Source of the DNA: Stomoxys calcitrans
Lineage: Eukaryota > Arthropoda > Insecta > Diptera > Muscidae
Length of the DNA: 64,000 bases
Direction of reading: 5' to 3'
Assembly (NCBI RefSeq): GCF_963082655.1
Contig: NC_081553.1
Location: 186,938,752 to 187,002,751, forward strand
The position numbers were made by a program, and so were the translations under genes. The notes under the pieces were generated by a model. That model was not told the origin of the DNA. It did not search any database and was given only the letters and a program-made list of their open reading frames with translations. Below, piece after piece: positions 1-9,866 of this stretch (position 1 is its first letter; every line of letters begins with the position of its first letter).

Positions 1-29
1 CTAGAAATAATGCGAAAGCAATTCCGAGG

Positions 30-235
30 TGGAACTGAGCACAGTGGGAGAAAATCGAAAAAAAGCTTGTAAAAAATATGCCGTGTGAGAATTGGTAGAG
101 ATATCTCTTTGCAAGTTTGAATGGTTAGAGCTGAGGTGTTAGCGAGATCATGGCCCTAGGTTGTCCGGGCGCCTTTTGGCAGGCCCTTTAAGTTGGCCCC
201 CTCGGTATTTCGAAAATTTGTTGAGGCTGCCATAT
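30..235 (+). repeat. Unclassified interspersed repeat (family X)
   Basis: This stretch recurs, diverged, at 40640-40810 and 24125-24185 in the same orientation and at 55885-56100, 56225-56390 and 56950-57030 in the opposite one. Shared blocks include a cacagtggga-aaaatcgaaaaaaa start, an 'atgccgtgtgagaa' block, 'gtagagatatctctttg', and in longer copies 'gctgaggtgttagcgagat' followed by 'tcttggcaggcccct'. No coding capacity or termini are evident. It may be a non-autonomous element or the UTR of a larger retroelement. Only the repetition is certain. Confidence 0.55.
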
Positions 236-343
236 CTTTGTTTTCGGTCCGATTTCCATTTTTTTTGCTGGATAGTACTCAAAAATTCATACAAAAAGGC
301 CGCTTAGGGTGTACAATTGTTTTGTAACGTTAATATTCGACTT

Positions 344-407
344 TTAATTTTTATAACCACCACCGAAGAATGGCGGTTTATTCATATTTATTTCCGACCC
401 TATAAAG

Positions 408-492
<85 letters not shown>

Positions 493-1755
493 TTGATCGT
501 CTTAAAAATATAAGTCGATGTAGCCATGTCCATCCGTCTGGCCGTCCGTCTGTCTGTTTAAATCACGCTTCAGTCTTTAAAAATAGAGATAATGAGTTGA
601 AACTTTGCATAGATTCTTTTTTTTGTCCATAAGCAGGTTAAGTTCGAAGACTGGCTATATTTTGATATACCCCCCCATATAGACCAATCCACCGATTCAG
701 GGTCTTAGGCCCATAAAAACCACACTTATTATCCGATTTTGCTGAAATTTAGTACAGTGATTTGGTTTAGACCCTTCAATATTTTTTTTCAATGGGGCTC
801 AAATCGGTTAAGATTTGGATATAGCTGCCATATAGACCGATCTATCTCTCGATGTAAGGTCTTGGGCCCATAAAAGGCACATTTATTTTTCGATGTCGCC
901 AAAATTTGGGACAGTGAGCTGTGTTAGGCCCTTCGACATCCCTCTTTGATTTGGCCCAGATCGATTCAGATTTGGATATAGCTGCCATATAGACCGATCT
1001 ATCTCTCGATTTAAGGTTTTGGGCCCATAAAAGGCACATTTATTGTCCGATGTCGCCGAAATTTGGGACAGTGAGTTGTCTAATGCCCTTCGACATCCTT
1101 TATAAATTTGGTCTCGGTCTATATGGATAGACCGATCTCTCGATTTAAGGTTTTGGGTCCAAAAAAGGCGCATTTATTTTTCGATGTCGCCGAAATTTGG
1201 GACAGTGAATTGTGTTAGGCTCTCGACATCTTTCTGCTATTGGCCCAGATCGGTCCAGATTTGGATATAGCTGCCATATAGACCGATCTCTCGATCTAAG
1301 GATTTGGGCCCATAAAAGGCACATTTAATGTCCGATGTCGCCGAAATTTGGACCAATGAGCAGTGTTAGGCCCTTCGATAATCCTCTTTGATTTGGCGCA
1401 GATCGATTCAGATTTGGATATGGCTACTATATAGATCGATCTCTCGATTTCGATTAAAATTTTCACAGTGACTTATGTTAGACTTTTCGCCTTCCGTGTC
1501 GTATATGGTTCAGATCGGTATATATTTGGATATAGCTACTAAAAGGACCAATATTTTGCTCTACAAAATTGAACAATGACTTGTACTTATTATACCACTC
1601 AATGCCCGTGCCGAATTTGATCCAAATTGGACCATATTTCGATATAGCTGCTTTGGGGGCATAAACAATGTATTTTTCACCGGATTATGACGAAATGTGG
1701 TTTACATATATTCCCGAGGTGGTGGGTATCCAAAGTTCTTTTTACTTGTTTCTTT
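344..1755 (+). mobile_element. DINE-1/Helentron-like element, subfamily I
   Basis: The left end has the family's 'ataaccaccaccgaagaatgg' block, then 'ccgaccctataaagtat' and, after an expanded AT tract, 'ttcttgatcg' and the 'gtccgtctgtctgt' block. This order resembles the conserved left block of Drosophila INE-1/DINE-1. The body is a run of degenerate monomers, each with 'ggatatagctgccatatagaccgatc', 'ggcccataaaaggcac' and 'cgaaatttgggacagtgag'. The right end is 'ggtggtgggtatccaaagtt' followed by 'tttttacttgtt'. This copy has lost the GC-rich terminal hairpin seen in its relatives. It is non-coding; the ORFs within are by-products of the repeat period. Confidence 0.75.
411..490. repeat. (AT)n microsatellite
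   Basis: About 80 bases of uninterrupted alternating TA sit inside the Helentron-like element, exactly where other copies have a short 'aagtatatatatattcttgat'. It is therefore an expansion of an internal AT stretch of the element rather than independent sequence. Confidence 0.95.
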
Positions 1756-1779
1756 GAATTTTGTGACAAAATTTACAAC

Positions 1780-2541
1780 TATCGATGTTCGCAACTTTCG
1801 ATATTTCTAATAATAAATATCGATGGTATCGATATTATCGTTAATTTCCTATCACCTATATTTAAAACAAAAATGAGGACTCAAAATCGTAGATCGGTTT
1901 ATATAGAAGCAATATCAAAGCATAGACCGATTAAAACCATATTAAATAATGTCAGTTGGAAATCGTGAGAAAAATACGGCAAAATCCGGGGGATTTAATA
2001 AGGAAACTATATTAGGTTATGGGCCGATTACAAATTTAAGCACAATTGGATGAAAATTGCGCCCTCTATAGGCTTACTGTACCCTAATGGATACATTAAG
2101 TGTCGGATCGCCTATTTTAGTTCAATTTTGCAAAATATTTAATTTCGCCGATAGTATCGATAGCAAAAATGTTAATCGATATTCAGACAAAAAATAAAAT
2201 ATCGGTAGTATCGATAGTGTCATCGATATTTTGCCAGCATATTAAATAAAGTCAGTTGGAAATCGTGAGAAAAATGCGGCAAAATTCGGGAGATTTAATA
2301 AGGAAACTATTGTATATTAGGTTATGGGCCGATTAGAAATTTAAGCACAATTGGATGAAAATTGCGCCCTCTATAGGCGTAATGTACTCTAATGGATACA
2401 TTTAGTGTAGGATCGCCTATTTTAGTTCAATTTGGCAAAATATTTAACTTCGCCGATAGTATCGATAGCAAAAATGTTAATCGATATTCAGACAAAATAT
2501 AAAATATCGGTAGTATCGATAGTGTCATCGATATTTTGCCA
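1780..2541. repeat. TATCGATA-rich sequence with 300-bp tandem duplication
   Basis: A unit of about 300 bp (1939-2238) is repeated head to tail at 2239-2541 with about 95 percent identity by eye. It begins at 'attaaataatgtcagttgg' and ends at 'tcatcgatattttgcc'. Perfect TATCGATA octamers lie at 1827-1834, 2155-2162, 2209-2216, 2460-2467 and 2514-2521, with near matches (ATCGATAT) at 2175, 2222 and 2475. TATCGATA is the DRE octamer bound by DREF, and its CGATA core is used by BEAF-32 in Drosophila; function here is unknown. No ORF of note. Confidence 0.7.
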
Positions 2542-3717
2542 GCTCTAGGATTCAGTCAGTACCATTGATAACAATAGAGCCCGGTATAGGGTGGGAGACG
2601 CACTCGTCGGATGTGTAATTTATTTTCCAATTCTTACCGGCAAAAAAATACTTTGGCGGCGGTTATTACCTATCTTGTAAACTAGTGTCGATTATGACAG
2701 ATGACTAAAGATAGAATCGAGATTAGCTGCCAATGCTATTCACATAATTGCTGTTCTACATATTTCAATAGCCAACTTGACACTAAAGTCTTTAGAAATT
2801 GTTCAATTTCGCCTTAGACTTTTTCTAACATAAATACTAGTCTACTATCATTAAAAAAACTAAACCAAGTTGGGAAAAAACTATAAGAAACCACATATGC
2901 ATAGGGGTGATTTTTATGGATGGTTACTACAACAAAATAAAACAAAAGTGAATGAACCAATCTTTGTATGCCTAGTTCAAGGTGTTTTTAGTTGGTGACT
3001 GTTTTGTTTTTGGTTTTTTTTTACTTTGTTATAGTTTGGGGCCTCACATATCACATGCGGTGGCTTTAATGGTGGCTAAAGATCAACATTAATTTTGTGG
3101 ACCTTTGCAGCGGCTAAGACAGAGTTTCAAAAATAGAAACACCTTATGGCGGTTTTTGATATGGCGTTTGTCATCAAAAGTGCCAAGATAGCGATATCAA
3201 AGGAAAAAAACATACAAAGTTGGTATCTCTGTATGAAATGATTAGCATAACAATGCGTGCATAGGTTACAGGTTTAAGTTGGTCGGAACTATTGTTGCCT
3301 GTTGAACTTGTTGGCATTTTTTAAATACCTTTTATAATTGGCCATTTGTCCATCGATTTTTGTGCGTGGTGCGTCTTGCATTGAAAGTTCTTTTTTTTTC
3401 TTAAGGAAAACAGGTTATAAAATTATATAATTGTGGGCAGAGGCGGCCAAGGCAAGATAGATGTAGCCATAAAAAATTGCATGAATTTTTAATTTTGTAA
3501 GTCTAGAGCAAAATATAATTAGGCTAATTTAAAATCAGAATCTAGAGGGAAAACCCAATTTAAGAGGCACATCAAATTTTATGTATTTTATTTGAAACCA
3601 AAAATGAGGGCAATCTATACAGCAGATATCTTTGAGTTGCTATTTCAGAGCCTTTGCAATAGCCACCTATTTAAGTATCTATAAATTTGCATTAACAACT
3701 ACAATACTTCAATTATA
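2542..3717. other. Anonymous AT-rich DNA, no gene seen
   Basis: This stretch holds no recognisable coding region or repeat family. It contains poly-T runs and scattered short palindromes only, and looks like ordinary intergenic or intronic fly DNA. Confidence 0.6.
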
Positions 3718-3954
3718 TTGGGTTGCCCAAAAAGTAATTGCGGATTTTTTAAAAGAAAGTAAATGCATTTTTAATAAAACTTAGAATGAACTTTAATCAA
3801 ATATACTTTTTTTACACTTTTTTTCTAAACCAAGCTAAAAGTAACAGCTGATAACTGACAGAAGAAAGAATGCAATTACAGAGTCACAAGCTGTGAAAAA
3901 ATTTGTCAACGCCGACTATATGAAAAATCCGCAACTACTTTTTGGGCAACCCAA
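3718..3954 (+). mobile_element. Mariner-derived MITE, copy 1 (full length)
   Basis: A 237-bp non-autonomous element. Its terminal inverted repeats of about 32 bp begin TTGGGTTGCCC and continue through 'aaaaagtaattgcgg'. TA dinucleotides flank both ends (3716-3717 and 3955-3956), the target duplication of Tc1/mariner transposons. The termini resemble those I recall for mellifera-subfamily mariners (TTGGGTTGGC...GTAATTGCGG), which is a memory-based match. The internal sequence holds only a short in-frame run (MKKFVNADYMKNPQLLF) with no transposase motif. It sits in otherwise anonymous DNA. Confidence 0.9.
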
Positions 3955-4540
3955 TAATATGCAACTTTTTGCTTGGCCAATTTTTTTCTTAAGCTTTGCC
4001 CTCAATGGGTTTTTCTTTTTTTGTTTTTGGAGACACACTATGGTCATAAAGTTTTTTGTGGATTTCCTAGCTGATTGTAAACAGATGACATTTATTAGGG
4101 TAACCTTAACCGCTGCGGCAGTGACTAATAAAAAAAAAAACAAAAAAACATCAATTACTACCACATGGCATTTTGCCATGCCAAAAGAGAAACGACGATG
4201 ATACAAAGCTTATTTTTCATAAGTTGACACTTTTGCTGACATTCCTTGTGTGAATGAAATTAAAGTGAATGGTTTGAATGATTTATTAAATGTTTTTTCG
4301 GAGCATGATTTAGGCCCCATGGATACGGTCAATGTAAGTGTCCCTTTTTAACGCAGAAAATAATTACCATCTTCACTATGTAAGAGATTTACATAACATA
4401 ACACCGAAAACCTTATTAACGGGAATTATTTTAGAGAAAGAAAAAACTTTCAAATTTTCGAAGATTCAAATAGTCATTAAGAGAGAAATTTCCATGGAAC
4501 TAGCCGATGTGGTTTGTTACACTCTAAAATGCGTTTTAAA
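3955..4540. other. Anonymous DNA, no gene seen
   Basis: No repeat family or coding signal recognised. The overlapping open frames on both strands across 3893-4206 start inside the MITE and run into poly-A and poly-T, and show no protein-like composition. Confidence 0.6.
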
Positions 4541-4660
4541 ATAGGTTAGGCTAGGTTAGGTTAAAAAAAGGGGGCAGATATTAATCCGCCCCATGCCACT
4601 ATAGACATACACCTAAGCCAGCAAAGCCGATTACTGTGAGCGCTCTGCATACAAAACAAC
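4541..4660 (-). mobile_element. Orphan LINE 3' end (CCTAACC-tailed)
   Basis: Read on the minus strand this is 'ggcttaggtgtatg...agtggcatggggcggattaa', then a short spacer and CCTAACCTAGCCTAACC. The same block ends the LINE pieces at 22020-22870 and 23875-24140 (minus) and recurs at 56440-56545 and 57095-57205 (plus). It is a severely 5'-truncated insertion, as expected of target-primed reverse transcription. No coding sequence remains. Confidence 0.65.
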
Positions 4661-4664
4661 TAAA

Positions 4665-5372
4665 AAGGCGTTAAGTTCGGACGGGCCTTTGGATACCTAC
4701 CACCTCAGGTATATATTGTGTTGGCCAAAAAGTAATTGCGGATTTTTTAAAAGAAAGTAAATGCATTTTAAATAAAACTTAGAATGAACTTTAATCAAAT
4801 ATACTTTTTTTACACTTTTTTTCTAAAGCAAGCTAAAAGTAACAGCTGATAACTGACAGAAGAAAGAATGCAATTACAGAGTCACAAGCTGTGAAAAAAT
4901 CCGCAATTACTTTTTCGGCAACCCAATATATAAAGCACCTTTCATCAGAATCCGGTGAAAAATGCATAATTTATGCTGCTATGGGGCAGCTTTATCGAAT
5001 TATGGTCCGATTTGGACCAAATTCGACATGGAAATTGAGTGGTCTAATAAGTACAAGTCATTGTGCAATTTTGCAGAACAAAATATTGGTCTTTTTGGTA
5101 GCCATATTCGAATATAGACCGATCTGAACCATATACGACACGGATGTCGAAAAGCCTAACATACGTCACTGTGTCAAATTTGAGCGAAATCGGATTATAA
5201 ATGTGCCTTTTGTGGAGCCAAGACTTTAAATGGCAGCTATATCCAAATCTGAACCGATCGGGGCCAAATTAAAGAGGGATGTCGAAGGCGCTTACACAAC
5301 TAAATGCGCCTTTTATAGGCCCAAAATCTTAAATCGAGAGATCGGTCTATATGGCAGCTATATCCAAATCTG
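4665..5372 (-). mobile_element. DINE-1/Helentron-like element, subfamily I, interrupted
   Basis: On the minus strand this is the right part of a subfamily I element. The terminal block (aaggcgttaagttcgg... with the degenerate hairpin ttcggacgggcc) lies at 4670-4690. The 'ggatacctaccacctc' block lies at 4691-4707. It is followed by monomers with 'gatcggtctatatggcagctatatccaaatc'-type units up to about 5372. A MITE (4716-4926) is inserted just inside the terminal block. The left end is missing: at about 5373 the sequence changes abruptly to LINE reverse transcriptase. Confidence 0.75.
4716..4926 (+). mobile_element. Mariner-derived MITE, copy 2 (internally deleted)
   Basis: Same family as 3718-3954, flanked by TA on both sides. 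It lacks about 25 internal bases near the right terminal repeat (the segment after 'agctgtgaaaaaa'), and the left terminus has base changes (TTGTGTTGGCC). It is inserted in the Helentron-like repeat; removing it rejoins 'cacctcaggtatat' to 'aaagcacctttcatc' as in the uninterrupted copy at 36965-37010. Confidence 0.88.
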
Positions 5373-6987
5373 GCAGAATTATTAATGCGAACCTGGGAGG
5401 TAGTGTGGTCAGAAGGCGGTTGACCAGAGGAACGCCCCAAGGAGGTGTGTTCTCACCGATTCTATGGAACCTCATGCTTAATGAAATCCTAATGGATCTC
5501 GGTGGGGACGACACGAAGATTAACGCTGATGCGGACGACGTCGTGCTGCTGGTCCGAGGCAAGTTTATGTTGACGATCAGCGAGATCATGGGAGGGTTGT
5601 CGCGATGGGCTACCAGAAATGGGTTGAGGATCAACCCAGGGAAGACGGAGCTGGTGCTCTTTACGCGTAGATATATGATACCGGAGTTTAGACTCCGGTA
5701 CTTGAGGAGGACGAGACCTCGATCTACACAGATGGCTCCAAGATGGAGTCGGGGACTGGATTAGGGGTCTACTCTGATGCACTCAATATTTGTATGACTT
5801 TGAGACTGCCGGACGAGTGTACTTTCAGGCAGAGGCCGCAAGAGAAATTCTGGTAAGGGGCTTACCGCCCTCGAAACTCGGAATTTATGTGGACAGTATG
5901 GCGGTGCCACTGTAGCGCAGAGGTTAGCATGTCCGCCTATGACGCTGAACGCCTGGGTTCGAATTCTGGCGAGAGCATCAGAACAAATATTCAGCGGTGG
6001 TTTTCCCCTCCTAATGCTGGCAACATTTGTGAGGTACTGTAAAAAGTTACACGTAAAACTTCTCTCCAAAGAGGTGTCGCACTGCGGCACGCCGTTCGGA
6101 CTCGGATATAAAAAGGAGGCCCCTTATCATTGAACTTAAACTTGAATCGGACTGCACTCATTGATAAGTGAGAAGTTTGCCCCTGTTCCTTAGTAGAATG
6201 TCCATGGGCAAAATTTGCAATTTGTATGGCGGTGCTCAAGGCCTTGGGGACGAGGATGGTAAGGTCGAGATGCGTGGCGGATTGTTTGCAATCCAAGGAT
6301 AGCCTCCGGACACACGATGTGACGCAGACATGGGTTCCTGGGCATGAGGGGATTCCCGGGAATGAGAGGACGGACTAGTGCGCCAGGATGGATCAGTCAT
6401 AGGTCTTGCTTACGTGCCATTTGTCGAGCTACTGAACACTGTAAATGGGATGGCCAGGGCGGCGTGGGTGGCGAGATAGGACTCGTTGGATGGTTGCTGG
6501 ACTGCGAAGGCGCTATGGCTGGTCATCGACCAGAGGAGGACGAGGGAGTTCATGGCGTTCGATAAGAGGTCGATGAGTCGATGAGCATAATGACTTCTGT
6601 AGGTGTTGCCTCGATGAGCATGAGGAGGAGACTATTGAGCGCTTGCTGTGTTCCTGTCCGGGTCTGCAGAGACGTAGGCTCTCCTTTCTGGGGAGCCGTT
6701 TCTTCTATGATCTGGATGATCTTGCAAACGTACCTCTGGTATGTCTCCTGAGGTTTGTTGAGGTAGATCCGTGCTTGTGTAGGGACGGGCGGTTCTTCAC
6801 CCCCCGCTCGGATTCTCCACTCCTCCTGTATTTTCTTTTATTCGTGTATAACCTCTAATCCGAGGTCTCATACTTTCTTTCTCTTCCCTTTCTCTCTCTA
6901 GGGTACCACAATGGGCCAAGCTGGGATCCGAGTGAACTCACGTTTGCTGGGCAACCCATTCGAACTAACCTAACCTAATGTAGACCA
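5373..6987 (+). pseudogene. LOA/R1-like LINE ORF2 remnant: RT, RNase H, 3' UTR
   Basis: Decayed 3' half of an RNase H-bearing non-LTR retrotransposon. At 5373-5690 the frame reads IINANLGG, RGTPQGGVFSPILWNL (RT motif B) and DADDVVLLV, where the usual Tyr/Phe before A-D-D is Asp, then GLRINPGKTELVLF. The RT thumb is deleted, and at about 5690 the frame shifts into RNase H (IYTDGSKMESGTGLGVYS, with the first catalytic Asp). The second RNase H block (IYVDS) is split by a SINE at 5908-6223. TWVPGHEGIPGNER then lies around 6330-6365. A C-terminal zinc-like motif (FCRCC...EETIE) follows near 6590-6660. The end is CTAACCTAACC. Multiple stops and shifts show it is dead. It starts abruptly inside a Helentron-like repeat. 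Confidence 0.88.
5908..6223 (+). mobile_element. tRNA-derived SINE family 1, full length, 12-bp TSD
   Basis: A 316-bp SINE. Its tRNA-like head has a polymerase III box A (TAGCGCAGAGG, 5913-5923) and box B (GGTTCGAATTC, 5956-5966). The body follows with 'aaagaggtgtcgcactgcgg' and a TATAAAAAGGAGG block. The tail is 'atgtccatgggcaaaatttg'. It is flanked by perfect 12-bp target duplications GTATGGCGGTGC at 5896-5907 and 6224-6235. The insertion splits the RNase H region of the surrounding LINE, so the LINE inserted first. Confidence 0.93.
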
Positions 6988-8070
6988 CTGCCGTGGGGTT
7001 AAGGGAGCTTTCTCATTGGTCATGTGGCGGCTACGGACACTGTGGTATCCTTGATACAATGTCCGATGTTCCAGGCAGTGCGGCAGTACTGTACCACTAT
7101 TGCTGATAGAACCGATTGGAACTACTATATACCTGGTAACAGAAGTTACAAAGACTTCTATAGGGATGGTTTCAAACTAAACGACCAGGTGGGCTTTGGA
7201 GTATACTCTAAAGATCTAGAACTGGTCATATCGAAAAGGTTACCCGATCACTGCAGTGTGCATCAAGCGGAGATCCTTACTAAGATGGCTAAGATATAAT
7301 GTCAAAACGACGATTGGCTTAAATATCTTCTTAGACGGCCAGATAGCCATTAAATCCCTGGAGAACGTATTTCTGAATACAAAAACCGCCCATGACTGTC
7401 GCGGATCTCTCAACGAGTTGGCTGAACAGTTCAAAATTCTTCTGTTCTGGGTGCCGGGCTACAAAGATATCCCAGAGAATTGTAATGCGGACGAGCTTGC
7501 GAGTCTAGTCTACACATTCCAGGGCTACTGGAATCTATGGGTATGCCTCTAGAGACATGTAAGCAAAGTTTTCAGGACCAGGCCCGAAGGACAAGGAATG
7601 ATAGATGGTCACAAAGAGGGGGCTGTGAGCATTCCAAAACTATGTGGCCTAATCTAGACTCGAAGTGATCTATCGCTTTGCCGTTATTGGCTAGAACAGA
7701 TGTCTCTGTCATTGTGTCTGTCATGACAGGTCACTGTCTAATGGGAAAACATGTTGACAGACTCAAGGTTGCCAGCAACGACTTTTGCAGAAACTGTGAG
7801 TACATCGAAGAAGAGACTATAGAACACCTTCTGTGTGTGTCCCGCACTAGCAGCTTGAAGGAGTTCCACTTTAGGTTCTCATTTCTTTGAGAGCATGTCA
7901 GATTTAGCGGATGTGAACATTCGCAAGTTATTGGGTTTCTTAAAGCGATCTGGATGGTTCAACGGTAGGAACTAGAAGGTATCTTCCTTCTTCTGTTCTT
8001 GTGGTATCACAATGGACGAAAACGTCTAAGTGAGTCTGATGGCAGGCTGCCACTTAAACCTCACCTAACC
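6988..8070 (+). pseudogene. LOA/R1-like LINE remnant: RNase H, C-terminal zinc motif, 3' UTR
   Basis: A second, different LINE copy begins directly after the first one's CCTAACC tail. Around 7150-7300 it reads YKDFYRDGFKLNDQVGFGVYS, where the usual T-D-G-S-K of RNase H is R-D-G-F-K. Next comes HQAEIL, then NIFLDGQIAIKSLENVF, in which the normal D-S-Q is D-G-Q, and LLFWVPGYKDIPENCNADELA, the third block, with Asn where His is usual. A C-terminal C-x2-C...H-x4-C type motif follows (FCRNCEYIEEETIEHLLC, about 7780-7840). The 3' UTR starts TGGTATCACAATGGAC at 8002 and ends CCTCACCTAACC. A SINE family at 44.7 kb shares this tail. Several frame breaks. Confidence 0.87.
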
Positions 8071-8439
8071 GTCTGTAGCTCTGAAAAACTCTCAAATGGT
8101 TGAAGACCCACTGTAAAAAAGTTGAATCTACAATCAACATTGCCCGAAACAACCAGTGTTGGGAGCGTGCGATCAAAGTTATGCAAGACTTATACAACTC
8201 CTGCCTGCAACAAGGACAACCTCCCACTATGTTTCATCCTCTCCAATGACAAGGTGAAGGCTCATCAAATATGTTACGGAGATATTAGGTTGTAAAAAAG
8301 TCATCACCCTTATGTTTAGCCTTGGATGTCATGTCGGTCATAATATTTCACCACTGCCGTAGTTGTTGGTATCAAAAGTAAAAAAAAATGGAGGGTATGC
8401 GTTTCAAAACCAAATTTTTGGACACTTTAATATATAATT
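8071..8439. other. Unassigned stretch between LINE and Helentron-like repeat
   Basis: About 370 bases of higher complexity than the surrounding DNA, with short open frames on the plus strand but no recognised family. It could be a scrap of another retroelement. Confidence 0.4.
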
Positions 8440-9866
8440 TTTATACCCTCCACCATAGGATGGGGTGTATACTAATTTCGTTATTCTGTTTGTAACTACT
8501 CGACATGTTCGTTTCGGACCCCATAAAGTATATATATTCTTGATCGTCGCGACATTTTATGTCGATCTAGCCATGTCCGTCCGTCTGTCCGTCTGTCGAA
8601 AGCACGCTAACTTCCGAAGGAGTAAAGCTAGCTGCTTGAAATTTTGCACAAATACTTCTTATTAGTGTAGGTCGTTTGGTATTGTAAATGGGCCATATCG
8701 GTCCATGTTTTGATATAGCTGCCATATAAACCGATCTTAGGTCTTGACTTCTTGAGCCTCTAGAGGGCACAATTCTTATCCAATTGGAATGAAATTTCCC
8801 ACCACGTGTTTTGTTATGATATCCAATAGCTGTGCCAAGTATGGTTTAAATTGGTCCATAACCTGATATAGCTGTCATATAAAGAGATCTGGGGACTTGA
8901 CTTCTTGAGCTTTTAGAGGGCGCAATTCCTATCCGATTTGGCTGAAATTTAGCATGACGTGTTTTGTTATGATATCCAACAACTGTGCCAAGTATGGTTC
9001 AAATTGGTTCATAACCTGATATAGCTGCCATATAAACCGATCTTGGGTCTTGACTTCTTGAGCCTCTAGAGTGCGCAATTCTTATCCGATTGGAATGAAA
9101 TTTCGCACGACATGTTTTGTTATGATATCCAACAGCTGTGCCAAGTATGGTTCAAATCGGTCTATAACTTGATATAGCTGTCATATAAACCGATCTTGGG
9201 TCTTGACTTCTTGAGCCTCTAGAGGTCGCAATTCTTATCCCATTTGAATGAATTTTTGCACGAAGTATTTTGTTATGATATCCAACAACTGTGCCAAGTA
9301 TGGTTCAAATTGGTTCATAACCTGATATAGCTGTCATATAAACAGATATGGGGGCTTGACTTCTTGAGCCTCTAGAGTGCGCAATTCTTATCCGATTTGA
9401 ATGAATTTTTGCACAACGTGTTTTTTTATGATATCCAACAAGTGTGCCAAGTATGGTTTAAATCGGTCCATAACCTGATATATCTGCCATATAAACCGAT
9501 CTGTGATCTTGACTTCTTGAGTCTCTAGAGGTCGCAATTATTATCCGATTTGCCTGAAATTGTACGACGGATCCTCTCTTGGCCATCAACGTACGCGTTT
9601 ATTATGGTCTGAATCGGTCTATAGCCCGATACAGCTCCCATATAAATCGATCTCTCTATTTTACTTCTTGAGCCCCCAAAAGGCGCAATTCTTATTCGAA
9701 TTGGCTGACATTTTACACAGGTCTCCAACATATAATTAAGAGCCAATCTTTTCTTATACCCTTTTTTGCCTAAGAAGAGATGCCGGGAAAAGAACTCGAC
9801 AAATGCGATCCATGGTGGAGGGTACATAAGATTCGGCCCGGCCGAACTTAGCACGCTTTTACTTGT
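8440..9866 (+). mobile_element. DINE-1/Helentron-like element, subfamily II, near complete
   Basis: The left end reads 'tataccctccaccatagg', followed by 'ataaagtatatatattcttg' and the 'ccatgtccgtccgtctg' block. The interior is a tandem array whose 'gatatagctg' landmark falls at 8865, 9018, 9171, 9324 and 9477, an exact 153-bp period, then 9628. Monomers carry 'tcttgagcctctagagg', 'caattcttatccgattt' and 'ccaagtatggttcaaat'. The right end has 'atggtggagggtacat', the inverse of the left block, then a perfect hairpin TTCGGCCCGGCCGAA (9832-9846) and 'cgcttttacttgtt'. Subterminal inverted repeats plus a terminal hairpin match the Helentron/DINE-1 layout. Confidence 0.83.

Noticed and set aside
3893..4206. 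Overlapping ORFs of ~100 codons on both strands
   Set aside because: They start in a MITE and extend through A/T-rich DNA, with no domain and no codon bias.
4541..4565. Interstitial telomere-like repeat (GGTTAGG)
   Set aside because: It is part of a LINE 3' tail that recurs at other LINE ends in the window, not a telomere remnant.
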